Positions 36,772 through 46,468 of a stretch of DNA of 64,000 nucleotides are shown here, piece after piece. How positions within the stretch are numbered: the first letter of the stretch is position 1; every line of letters begins with the position of its first letter. The stretch comes from Bacillota bacterium (lineage in GTDB: Bacteria > Bacillota > Ch66 > Ch109): positions 124,001 to 188,000 of the forward strand of contig JABLWZ010000002.1 of NCBI GenBank assembly GCA_013178275.1, in the 5' to 3' direction. A program made the position numbers and the translations under genes. The notes under the pieces are model-generated. The model saw nothing but the letters and a program-made list of their open reading frames with translations. It did not search any database and had not been told where the DNA came from.

Positions 36772-37592
36772 TCCTCCCAAGCTAAAATGATGCGTAATCG
36801 GTATCCATCCATGTCTCATTGCCGATTCAATTTGCTTGGTGACACGAACGCTTCGGATTCCCGGTGGTTCAACCTGCTCAAAACGAACGCTGCAACAAGG
36901 GGATGGCTGACGGTTTCGTGTGCGGACATGATAGTCCAAAGGAGACTGCGCCAGACCAATTACTCCCCCCATTGTAGCTTAGGCATGAGATGGAACAAGG
37001 CTCAACTGGCGTCCATGCCTTGGCCTTAAAATTAATGTAGCAAAGGAGACTTATCTTAAGAATCTGCTTTTCGTGTCTTGACAAGCGGGGACATTACAAA
37101 ACGCCTTCCCTTCTAGCTTCTTTTACTTCCTCCGTCTCTGAATACGCGGACATCATTATCACCGGGACATTATAACAGTATCTAGCGATTAGCTTAAGCG
37201 CTTCAAAACCGCCTATTCCCGGCATCTTTATATCCATAATGACGAGATCTGGAGGAGTGAAAATAATCCTTAATAAGGCTTCATTGCCGCTGGAGTATGT
37301 TTTAACATTAAACCCCAATTCTTTTATTGCCTGTTCTAAAAGAAGCCGAACGCCGAAGTTATCATCTACTACAACAATATGCTTCATTCAAATGTCCTTA
37401 GTTTTTGGGTAACTATTTGTTATTATCGTGTCTTTGAAGAACCCCCAATAGTCAACAAAACTATCCATTTTATGCATATTTCGCAGCAGGATATATATGG
37501 TTCTACATCAAATGTATTAAAATTACCAATTTAGCAATTATAAAAGTGCAGCGTCATTTCTGTATGACACCTAAATAGGAGGAGAAATCACA

Positions 37593-39242
37593 GTGAAAAT
37601 TGCAGAAAAGACCTATGACCAGCTCCTGGCTGAAAATGATCAACTGAGGCAACGACTCTCTATGTATGAAGAGCAGGCAAATATTGTAGATGCTCGAATT
37701 GATGGTTTAGATATAACCACCGAGTATTTAGAAGCGCCGATATGGGTGACCAACCTAAGAACCAAGAGGTTAAGGAAGATTCAAAAAAGCGGACTATTTG
37801 GTGACGATGGCAAAATAATTGATGCCATAGCTGCTTTCGATGACTTCGACGAACGCATACAGGTACAAGAATCCCTTCAGAAGGAGCGCCGGATATTAAA
37901 TGCGGTAATAGAGAACACTGAGACGCAACTGGTATATCTCGATCCGGAGTTCAACTTCATCTGGGTAAACTTGGCTTACGCTAAAGGGTGCAGGCGCCCG
38001 GTCGAGGATTTCATCGGCAGGAACCACTTTGAACTGTTTCCCCATGAAGAAAACGAGGCGATATTCCGTAAAGTGTGCGATACCGGCAACCCGATACTAT
38101 TCAAGGCGAAACCCTTCGTACATCCGGATCGACCCGAACAGGGGGTAACATACTGGGACTGGATGCTGACTCCGATCACCGACTGTTGCAAAAAGGTTAC
38201 CGGACTTGTTTTCTCGCTTACAGACGTCACGGAAATGGTGCGTACCGAGGAAACACTGCGAGAGACCAAGGATTATCTTGAAAACCTTATCAACTACGCC
38301 AATGCTCCAATCATCGTATGGGATTCAATTTTTAAAATAATTCGTTTTAACCGGGCTTTTGAACGTTTAACCGGTTACAGCGCCGATTATGTTATAGGCA
38401 GGTCCCTGGAGATTCTATTCCCGGATGACCGTAAGAAGGAATCGATGGATATCATCGGTCGAACAGCATCAGGGGAATACTGGGAGGTAGTAGAGATACC
38501 TATCCTCCATATAGGCGGGAATGTGCGAATTGTACTCTGGAATTCGGCAAATATTAGCGATGAATCAGGAAAAATCGTGGCAACTATTGCCCAGGGACAG
38601 GACATCACCGAACGTAAGAATGCGGAGGAATCCCTTCGCAAGAGCCAACAACGCGATGAACTCCTTTCCACTGTTGCGAGTCGTCTCTTGTCCAGTGAGG
38701 ATCCGCGGGCTATCATTGAAGAACTTTGCCATAAGACTATGGATCATCTGGGGTGCGAAGTCTTCTTTAACTACATGGAGGATAGGGAAAAAGGCTGTCT
38801 CCACCTCAATGCCTACGCCGGGCTCCCTGGGGAAGAAGCTAGAAAGATTGAATGGCTTGACTATGGTAGCGCAGTTTGTGGACGTGTAGCTTTGGATGGC
38901 CAGCGTATCATAGTGGAGAACATTCATAAAACTTCCGATCCCAGAATGGAACTGGTCAGGTCTTACGGTCTCATGGCTTATGTATGCTATCCCCTGAAGA
39001 TGGTAGATAGGGTTATTGGAACCATCTCCTTTGGGACTCGATCCCGAACAATTTTTACGGATGAAGAATTGCTAGTGATAAGGAGCGTCGCTGATCACAT
39101 AGCTATCGCCATGAATCGTCTTTTAACAACTCGACAGTTAAGGGAGAGCGAGGCTAGGTTGGAGGAATTGGTAAGGGAACGAACCCGAGAACTATATGAT
39201 ACAAATCAGAAAAGGGCTGCAGGTATTCTTTCTCCTGGTTGA
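37593..39242 (+). pseudogene. PAS/GAF sensor histidine kinase lacking its HisKA/HATPase end
   Basis: Tandem PAS domains (VTEMVRTEETLRETKDYLENLINYANAPIIVWD; AQGQDITERKNAEE), GAF-like region, coiled linker LEELVRERTRELYDTNQK, then junction into antisense istA. Confidence 0.8.
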
Positions 39243-40155
39243 ATACCTCTTCAATGGTCTGGTCGGTATGCGGGACCAGCCTGGTCTCTCGGTGTTTGGC
39301 CAATCCCTGCAGGATTAACTGGTTTAGTTCTTCCAGGGAGTCTACTTCTGGCAGTGGAACGAGCAACCGGCGTCGATAATACCCTACATCACCTTCAGCC
39401 TGGCCTTTTTCGTTGGCTTTGCCTACATTGCAGAAGTCGGCTTCGAACAGGTAATGGGCTTTGAAGGCAGAGAAGGTTTCCTGCTCGATGCGATTCTTAC
39501 CCTTTAATACTTTGGTTACCGCCGTCTTCAGGTTGTCGTAGACGATGGTCCGAGGAACTCCACCTAAGTACTGGAACGCTCTCTGGTGGCCTTCCAAGAA
39601 GGCTTCTTGCTTCTCCGAAGGGAGAGCGGTGAGAAAGGTATTACGGCTGCCACTCAGTTTCAGCAAGAAGAGTGAGACTGTCTGCTGTCTGCCTTGAAGG
39701 ATTATATCGGCGTATCCCCAGTCGCATTGGGCGTGACTGCCAAGTTCGAAATCCAAGGGGATGAATACTTCTTGATTCTCTATCCCCAGTTTTTGCTTTA
39801 TGGTTCTTACACAGTGTCTTACGGTAGAGTCGCAACCCCTGAACCCGAACTCTTCGACCAACCGCTCGTAAATTCGGATGGCGGTATGTCGCTGTTTCCT
39901 GGGGCGATCGGCATCCTCCTTCAGCCAGGTGGTGATGGTTTCCAGGAAAGGTCCCATTACCGGTCGGTGTTTGGCCTTGGTGCTGTTGTACTTGGGGATC
40001 GTGGGTACTTCTTCCCGGATCACCTTGCGGACATACTGTCGGGAATGACCAGTCTTTCTCTCGATGCCCTTTATGGAGATGCCTTGGGAGTAGTAAAGTT
40101 TTCTGATATACTCTTTGGTAGCCATCCCAATCATTTCCTTTCCTCCTGTAGCCAT
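39154..40155 (-). pseudogene. IS21-family IstA, C-terminally truncated
   Basis: YYSQGISIKGIERKTGHSRQYVRKVI...AQCDWGYADI...GGVPRTIVYDNLKTAV; homology appears to stop at about EEVFNQEKEYLQPF. Confidence 0.8.
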
Positions 40156-40200
40156 GTTGTTGCATCCATAGCATGTCTTAATGTTAACCCTCCCAATAAA

Positions 40201-41136
40201 CTAACCCCTTATTAGTTTTAGTTTTTCCTTAATTTGGTTCCGGCTAACCTGGGTATAACGGACGGTGGTTTGAATGGCAGGGGTTCCCTTTTGGGTGATA
40301 TAACCTAGATAGTAAGCGATCTCTTCGAGGGCCCAACCAGCCTCCCGTGCCCGGTGGGCGAAATCGTGGCGTAGGTCGTGGAAAGTAATATCCTTGATCA
40401 GTTCCCATTCATCCTTGGTTGCCCTTGCCTTTAGGATTCTAAACCAGTGGTGAATGCCCGCCTCGCTTAGCCGGTCAGCTCGTTGCGAGGTGAAGACATA
40501 AGGGCTTTCAGGGTCACGGCCGCCATGGTTGATGTAATCGTATAACGGTCGACGGGCCTGGTTCAGCAAATCTATTTCTCGTTTCTTCCCGCCTTTGTAG
40601 CCAACGGTAACCCAACCGATTTTAGGACCAATATTGGCATGCTCCATTAACAACCAGGATACGTCACTCACCCGGAAGCCCGCCCAATAACCCAGAGCAA
40701 AAAGCGCCTCCCCGCGGATAGTGCCTTCCCGCTCGACCAGACTGCGTAAAACATAACGCTGGTCTTCGGATAACTCTCGGGGAGCCATGAGCGGTTGCGG
40801 GGGTATTACGACCCCTCGGGCTGGATTCCGCTGCAGCAAGCCTTTTTCTCCAATGAGCCAGTATGCAAAACCGCTTACAGCCGATTTAACCCTTAATTGG
40901 TGGCTCACGCTGTAACCGGAAGTTTCCAGGTGCTCCAGGTACATCTCCAGGGCCGCCTTGGTTAAAAGTTCGGGCTGAAAACGGTCACCGCCTCTTGGCC
41001 TTTCAGCAATCCAGGAAGTGAATTGACGTAAAACTCGTATGTATGCATCCGTCGTTCTTTCGGATTTTCCGGCCAGATACTCTTGGTACTCGGCTAAAAG
41101 TGATTGATCCGGGTAAAGATTTACTACCTTATTCAT
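40201..41136 (-). CDS. Tyrosine recombinase/integrase
   Basis: GYWAGFRVSDVSWL; DITFHDLRHDFAHRAREAGW; TTVRYTQVSRNQI catalytic-region motifs. Confidence 0.85.
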   Translation of the reverse strand: MNKVVNLYPDQSLLAEYQEYLAGKSERTTDAYIRVLRQFTSWIAERPRGGDRFQPELLTKAALEMYLEHLETSGYSVSHQLRVKSAVSGFAYWLIGEKGLLQRNPARGVVIPPQPLMAPRELSEDQRYVLRSLVEREGTIRGEALFALGYWAGFRVSDVSWLLMEHANIGPKIGWVTVGYKGGKKREIDLLNQARRPLYDYINHGGRDPESPYVFTSQRADRLSEAGIHHWFRILKARATKDEWELIKDITFHDLRHDFAHRAREAGWALEEIAYYLGYITQKGTPAIQTTVRYTQVSRNQIKEKLKLIRG

Positions 41137-41359
41137 GGCTCATTCCTCCGTATAAAATTTTCTGTTATGAGATATTGGCTCTCATTATACCCATTTTGGA
41201 TAGTTATTCCTACCATACCATAAGAAACAGGTAACAGAAAGTAACTTCTATTACAAGTTTTCTGTTGCTATTACATTTTTACGGTTTTTTACATCACAAA
41301 AAAGAATTTGGAGAAAATAAGCTTTAGTTGCGTTAGTGTTTAATCTGGAGGAAGGACGA

Positions 41360-42265
41360 ATGAAAATCAAAAATGTTGAGGACCCGGACGTCAGCCCCCT
41401 GCTCAAGTACACCCTGATAGTATCGCAAAAGCATGTCAAGTGGATAACCGACACCTTTAACCTGGAGAAGCTTCCCATCCCGGTCGGCTTCACCGACAAC
41501 GACGTGAACCTGAACGCCCCACGGCTGTACTCGGACATATTCTACCCTTTTTACCTGGAGTACCTGGCCAAGTTTGGTATGATCGCCTACAGCCTGTCCC
41601 TCCCGCTGATAGCACGCTCCGACGTCCGTGAATTCACCTCCAACTCCATCGCCACCTCTACCGAGATTTCCAACCGTGTGGTGGTGCTGATCAACAAGGG
41701 ACTGTACGTCAGACCGCCTTACATCTCGCTGCCCAAGAAGGTTGACTTCGTGAACAGGAAAGGCCTTCTGGGAAGCTGGCTCGGAAAACAGCGGCCGCTG
41801 CTGGCCTCCGAAATACTGAACATCTTCGGCAATCTGCGGAGTAAAGTGGTGATCCATACCCTCTGCCCGGGCCTGGCGCAGGTGGCGGAGCTTAAAGATG
41901 TACGCAAGCACATGCTCAAGGGCAAGGAACTGGCCACAAATCATATCGAGATCCTCAGCTCTTTCTTTCGGGATGAAGACATCCCCGCGTCGTCCAGCTG
42001 GGACGCGGGGATAACCGACTCGGTAGTGGCCCCGTTCTCCGAGAAGCTGATGATGTTCCACGTAACCATGGTGACTACGGCAGCCATCATCGCCAGCTAC
42101 GGGGCGAGCATGGCAGTCACCATGCGTCGCGATCTGGTAGCTGCCTATACCAAGCTGATCGCGGAGACGATGGCCTTCGCCGAGGACGGCATAAACATAA
42201 TGGTCGATAAGGGCTGGCTGGAACAGCCACCGCAGAGCGTCGACCACGTAGGGCTGGCCGCGTAA
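41360..42265 (+). CDS. DUF3231-family protein (5'-truncated relative to paralogue at 56565)
   Basis: KHVKWITDTFNLEKLPIPVGFTDNDVNLNAPRLYSDIFYPFYLEYLAKFG...FSEKLMMFHVTMVTTAAIIASYGASM; aligns with 56565-57632 protein but lacks its N-terminal helix. Confidence 0.8.
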   Translation: MKIKNVEDPDVSPLLKYTLIVSQKHVKWITDTFNLEKLPIPVGFTDNDVNLNAPRLYSDIFYPFYLEYLAKFGMIAYSLSLPLIARSDVREFTSNSIATSTEISNRVVVLINKGLYVRPPYISLPKKVDFVNRKGLLGSWLGKQRPLLASEILNIFGNLRSKVVIHTLCPGLAQVAELKDVRKHMLKGKELATNHIEILSSFFRDEDIPASSSWDAGITDSVVAPFSEKLMMFHVTMVTTAAIIASYGASMAVTMRRDLVAAYTKLIAETMAFAEDGINIMVDKGWLEQPPQSVDHVGLAA

Positions 42266-42360
42266 TAAAGCCCATCCCTTTAAATAGTCTGAGGGCAGGC
42301 TTAATCGGTTCCCTTGAGAAAATAACCTACCCTATACTGGATTGGAGGTAGTATGCCCCT

Positions 42361-43170
42361 TTGAGTGATCAAACCCAATTGATAAGAAACCAGCGTCGAC
42401 CGAAAGGGTGCGTATCTGCTGTAACAACTAACTCCCTTCACCTCAGAAACCCCTGGATAACCGCCTGGTGGTCGGCCGCTTTCCCCGGATACGGACATAT
42501 AATTTTAGGCAGCTATCTTAAAGGCTACATTCTTATACTGCTCGAGATAATACTTAATACGGGTAGTAGATTAAACCTGGCGATTATATACTCTTTCACC
42601 GGCTATTTCAACCTGGCCAAAGAAGTGCTTGAACCCAGATGGACGTTTCTTTACATCGGTTTATACATATATGCTATATGGGATAGTTACCGTACCACTG
42701 TTGATCTGAATAAGTTCAACCTTCTGGCTGAACGGGAAAATACGCCTATTATTCCTTTTAAGATGGACTCATTTGAAATAAACTATTTAGATAAACGGAC
42801 TCACTGGGTGTCTATTGTTGCTTCTATGTTTTTGCCGGGAGCCGGGCATTTGTATATTCACCGCCTAACCACCGGTTTCGCTATTATGGCCTTCTGGGTG
42901 GTCGCTACCTATCTCTCGAAAATATATCTTGCGATTATTTATTTACCTATTTCTTTAGCTAAAGCTACCGCCATAACCGACCCCCAGTGGATGCTCTTTC
43001 TGCCTTCCATTTTCGGATTTGCTATCTACGATTCTTACGTCCATACCGTCGAATACAACCGGCTTTTTGATATAGAACAGTCCATGTTTTTAAAGGATAA
43101 CTACCAGAATCCCATCTTTAAGCTAAAAAGAGATGAGGTGTTTAAAAGTGTACGTAGCGGCGACCTTTGA
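42361..43170 (+). CDS. Polytopic membrane protein, internal duplication
   Basis: Two repeats: AAFPGYGHIILGSYLKGYILILLEIILN and SMFLPGAGHLYIHRLTTGFAIMAFWVV; related to 56040-56531. Confidence 0.6.
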   Translation: MSDQTQLIRNQRRPKGCVSAVTTNSLHLRNPWITAWWSAAFPGYGHIILGSYLKGYILILLEIILNTGSRLNLAIIYSFTGYFNLAKEVLEPRWTFLYIGLYIYAIWDSYRTTVDLNKFNLLAERENTPIIPFKMDSFEINYLDKRTHWVSIVASMFLPGAGHLYIHRLTTGFAIMAFWVVATYLSKIYLAIIYLPISLAKATAITDPQWMLFLPSIFGFAIYDSYVHTVEYNRLFDIEQSMFLKDNYQNPIFKLKRDEVFKSVRSGDL

Positions 43171-43612
43171 ACATTCAACTTTTTTGGAGCTGGCTATATC
43201 AGAGCTGGAGCAGAAGGGTATTACGAGAGAGAATATATACGCCTTCCCGCTAAAACTGCGGGTTAAAGAAAGGAAACTCTTTGACACCATGAGCCGTGCG
43301 GACGGGATCAGCCTGTTCGACGGGATGGCTGCTTGGGGCACGGTTTTTACTGTATTGGGTACTATTTTCGGCTACATGTGGGCCTGGGGGCCAGTGATTT
43401 GGGGGTTGATTGGTATGGCCTTCGGAGCTGCTTTTGGATTCTTCCTGGATTTATTTCTCGTCAGGAGTTTACGTAGGGAAAATGATCAAAAACATCTGAA
43501 AAATTTAAAAGGTCGAATATCCGAAGTGGTGCTTATTATAGAATGCGATCAAGACCAGGTGAAAATGGTGGAACATGTCCTTTGGGATAACCTTGCTATA
43601 GGGGTTAGCTAG
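43133..43612 (+). CDS. Small membrane protein with glycine-rich TM hairpin
   Basis: WAWGPVIWGLIGMAFGAAFGFFLDLFLVRSL; overlaps preceding gene. Confidence 0.55.
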   Translation: MRCLKVYVAATFEHSTFLELAISELEQKGITRENIYAFPLKLRVKERKLFDTMSRADGISLFDGMAAWGTVFTVLGTIFGYMWAWGPVIWGLIGMAFGAAFGFFLDLFLVRSLRRENDQKHLKNLKGRISEVVLIIECDQDQVKMVEHVLWDNLAIGVS

Positions 43613-43619
43613 CAGTAAG

Positions 43620-43814
43620 GCTCGATGAGGGCCAGGGGATGGATCCCAAAATACTTGAAAAATAGGCACCCCATTTATAACCACCAAGGAGAACGGTACC
43701 GGCCTGGGCCTAGCGGTCTGCTACAGTATTGCCGCGCGGCATAACGCTAAAATAGAGGTAGATACCGGTCCTGTCGGTACTACGTTCTATGTAAGGTTCA
43801 GGTGTGGACACTAA
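43620..43814 (+). pseudogene. Histidine-kinase HATPase C-terminal remnant with frameshift
   Basis: LDEGQGMDPKILEK / (frame change in A-run) / GTPFITTKENGTGLGLAVCYSIAARHNAKIEVDTGPVGTTFYVRFRCGH*: G1 and G2 boxes. Confidence 0.8.
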
Positions 43815-44282
43815 ATGTTGCTGTAATAAGGGAAGGGTTTTTGATGTTGTGTCGCTGTTAGACGAAAGACTCAAACAAAAATTGTGGATCGCTACGTAAA
43901 GAAGAATTTTCCTTAGCGTCTATTATTGTCAAAATGTTGGTGGTACACAAGCTAACGTATGAGTAAACAGATTTTTTATCGTTAACAATGTTTAGCGTAC
44001 GAAACCGCGTTTTGTTAGCGGGGCCCCAAGGATAAGTTCTTAGATGAGGGGAGCAGCACAATTTTTTAATCGATGCTCTAGACGAGAATAATAATTCTAA
44101 TTAGTTCCCCCTGAAAAAGTCCAAAGAGAAAAACATCTAGAACCTTGATAAATCTACATTTCATGCCATAAAAGAAAGGAGTTCCTGCCTCTTTTGTAGA
44201 ATTTTGTAAGTACCACCAAACAAAATATACAAAGGAGGAACTCCTATAATAATCATTCGATACATCGACTCCATTTCCTGCT

Positions 44283-44528
44283 GGGTGGTGGTTCTGTGTA
44301 GTACTTAAAGAACCGCAGATAACTTTCTGGGACTTGTTCCTGCCAGTTGAGCTTCAGGGGTTGAGAGAGGAACTAGCCAGAGTTGATATTCTGCTGGACA
44401 CTCCTCAAATACTTGCTCCCTACGCGGAACGATTCAGCACTACCATGGGCCGTCAAACTGTTCCAGTAGAAACTTACTTGCGATTGATGTACTTGAAGTT
44501 CCGTTATCAGTATTCGTCTATAACCTAA
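44283..44528 (+). pseudogene. Transposase N-terminal remnant (ISNCY-like, tentative)
   Basis: FWDLFLPVELQGLREELARVDILLDTPQILAPYAERFSTTMGRQTVPVETYLRLMYLKFRYQ then stop. Confidence 0.55.
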
Positions 44529-44833
44529 AAAAAGATTAGTCCTCAGGACTTAGAATCGGCAAGAAAAGCGAATATCAGTGGTTTTTGAATTCAAGAATTA
44601 TTAATTGATTTCTCACTTTATTTAAAGAAAGGGACTTTATTAGGGGGAATATCTTTCCTCTTGACAATACAACAATGTCTGAATCATCTGACTTTCGCCC
44701 CTGGTTTAAGTATGCTGGTATTAATCCTAATCGCGTAAGAGAGGGTGGGGAAAAAGCCCCCTCTTTTTTTGATTGAATGCATATTTTTTAAGTATTTGTT
44801 AATAATACAATTAATTGTGAGTAGAGGTAATAT

Positions 44834-46465
44834 ATGTTTAAATTGTTTTTAACGATATTACGACGGATTAAAGGTAGGAAGACCAAGATAAAGGAAGGAG
44901 CCCAGTCCCAGTTGGAAACAACTCTTGAAACGGAAAGGAGGCCCATTTCCTCCAGCCTTGAGAAGAATAAAGCGATTGTAAAAGAAATATTCGACCGCTG
45001 CGACGATCTGGTAATACGGGAAATAAGCATCAGCCGGAAAAATCCGGTTAGGGCACTGGTCGTTTATCTTGACCCGATGGTCAACCCCGACCTGCTGCAG
45101 CACAACCTGCTGCACGCCCTGCTCAACGTGGGCGAGGCGCCCTCCAGTGGAATAACCATAACTTGGCTGAAGGAAAAAGTTATCCCGGCCGGGGACATAC
45201 AGGAAAAAAAACGGTGGGTAGAAGTGGGCAATGGTATTGCCAAGGGACTGGTGGGAATTTTTGTTGAGGGTCAGGGCAGCGTTCTTTTAACCAGCATCTT
45301 TGAGGATGTCAGCCGATCCATTTCCCAGCCCACAGCCGAACCTTTGATTAGAGGACCCGCGGATGCTTTTAACGAGGACCTGCGTACTAACATCGCCCTG
45401 CTGCGTAAGCGCCTGCACACCACCCGCCTAGCAGTGGAAAACCTGGAGATCGGTGAACTATCTAAGACAGCGGCAAGCCTGGTTTATTTAAAGGGCTACG
45501 TCACTGACGAACTGATCCATGAAGTTAAAGAGCGTATCCAGCGTATAAAAATAGACGGCGCTCACGCTGGCGGTTATCATGAAGAGTTTTTTCAGGATAA
45601 CCCCTATTCCCTGTTCAACCCCATCGAGCCGACAGAGCGACCGGATAAGCTTTACGGTCACCTCCTGGAGGGCGCGGTCGGATTGATGTTCGAGAATACG
45701 CCTTTTGCCATAATCTTCCCGGTAACCCTTCCTTCCCAGATCCAGAGTCCCGAAGATTACTACAACCACTACTGGTTTGCCTCATTTATCAGGCTATTCC
45801 GATGGGCAGGGTTCTTTTTCGCTATTTTTCTGCCATCGTTTTACATCGCGATCACTACCTACCACCAGGAACTGGTGCCCACTCCTTTGCTGATATCCAT
45901 CATCGCCTCCCGCGAGGGAGTGCCGTTTCCTGGCTTTTTGGAAGCCCTGCTCATGGAACTGGCTTTTGAATTATTAACGGAGGCGGGGGTTCGCCTGCCC
46001 AGGGCTTTTGGCCAGACTATCAGCATCGTGGGGGGGATAGTGATCGGGCAGGCGGCGGTCAACGCCAGTCTGGTGTCGCCGATACTTGTGATAGTAGTGG
46101 CGTTGACGGCTGTTGCCACCTACACCATCCCCTCGATAACTTTATCGAATACCGTACGCATGCTGCGGTTTCCCTTCATGATTGCAGCCGCCTTCATGGG
46201 GTTGTTTGGGGTGGTTGCCGGCAGCATGGTTTTGATCTTTCATTTATGCTCCCTGCGCTCTTTCGGGGTACCCTACCTCTCACCGCTGGCCCCGTTAAGC
46301 ATTAGTGATTTGAAAGACACCTTTATCCGGGCGCCGGCCTGGATGATAATTATGCGGCCAAGGCTGACCGGCTACGTTGAACCTCAACGGCAGCCCCGCA
46401 GTCAAAAGCCCCGCCCGCCTGCCCCCAAGGGCAATCGCAGTTTACGCTGGGGAAGGAAGAAGTAA
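44834..46465 (+). CDS. GerA-type spore germination receptor subunit A
   Basis: EIFDRCDDLVIREI; PVNP-like EPTERPDKLYGHLLEGAVGLMFENTPFAIIFP...; RLPRAFGQTISIVGGIVIGQAAV. Confidence 0.95.
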   Translation: MFKLFLTILRRIKGRKTKIKEGAQSQLETTLETERRPISSSLEKNKAIVKEIFDRCDDLVIREISISRKNPVRALVVYLDPMVNPDLLQHNLLHALLNVGEAPSSGITITWLKEKVIPAGDIQEKKRWVEVGNGIAKGLVGIFVEGQGSVLLTSIFEDVSRSISQPTAEPLIRGPADAFNEDLRTNIALLRKRLHTTRLAVENLEIGELSKTAASLVYLKGYVTDELIHEVKERIQRIKIDGAHAGGYHEEFFQDNPYSLFNPIEPTERPDKLYGHLLEGAVGLMFENTPFAIIFPVTLPSQIQSPEDYYNHYWFASFIRLFRWAGFFFAIFLPSFYIAITTYHQELVPTPLLISIIASREGVPFPGFLEALLMELAFELLTEAGVRLPRAFGQTISIVGGIVIGQAAVNASLVSPILVIVVALTAVATYTIPSITLSNTVRMLRFPFMIAAAFMGLFGVVAGSMVLIFHLCSLRSFGVPYLSPLAPLSISDLKDTFIRAPAWMIIMRPRLTGYVEPQRQPRSQKPRPPAPKGNRSLRWGRKK

Positions 46466-46468
46466 TAA

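Larger units (their letters stand above)
34206..37093 (+). mobile_element. IS3-family element interrupted by a nested IS110-family element
   Basis: Ends TGTCCCCaCaaGgttgGACAC (34206) and reverse complement TGTCCCCgCttGtcaaGACAC (ending 37093); IS3 orfA/orfB at left, IS110 transposase within. Confidence 0.65.
34124..37387 (-). pseudogene. Response-regulator receiver gene split by IS elements
   Basis: N-part 37387-37094: MKHIVVVDDNFGVRLLLEQAIKELGF...DLVIMDIKMPG...EARREGVL; C-part about 34190-34124: ...YYIEKPFNLNEVIELIKDILSG*. Confidence 0.8.

Noticed and set aside
36772-36972. N-terminal extension of the IS110 transposase ORF
   Set aside because: True start with RBS lies at 36771/36765; the extension is not transposase-like and is better viewed as the IS noncoding end.
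41333-42247. 304-aa minus-strand ORF
   Set aside because: Exact antisense of the well supported DUF3231 gene; His/Gln/Arg-rich composition typical of a shadow ORF.
44760-44833. Sigma-G-like promoter upstream of gerA-like gene (TGAATG...AATAATA)
   Set aside because: Spacing and -10 match are poor; not supportable by eye.
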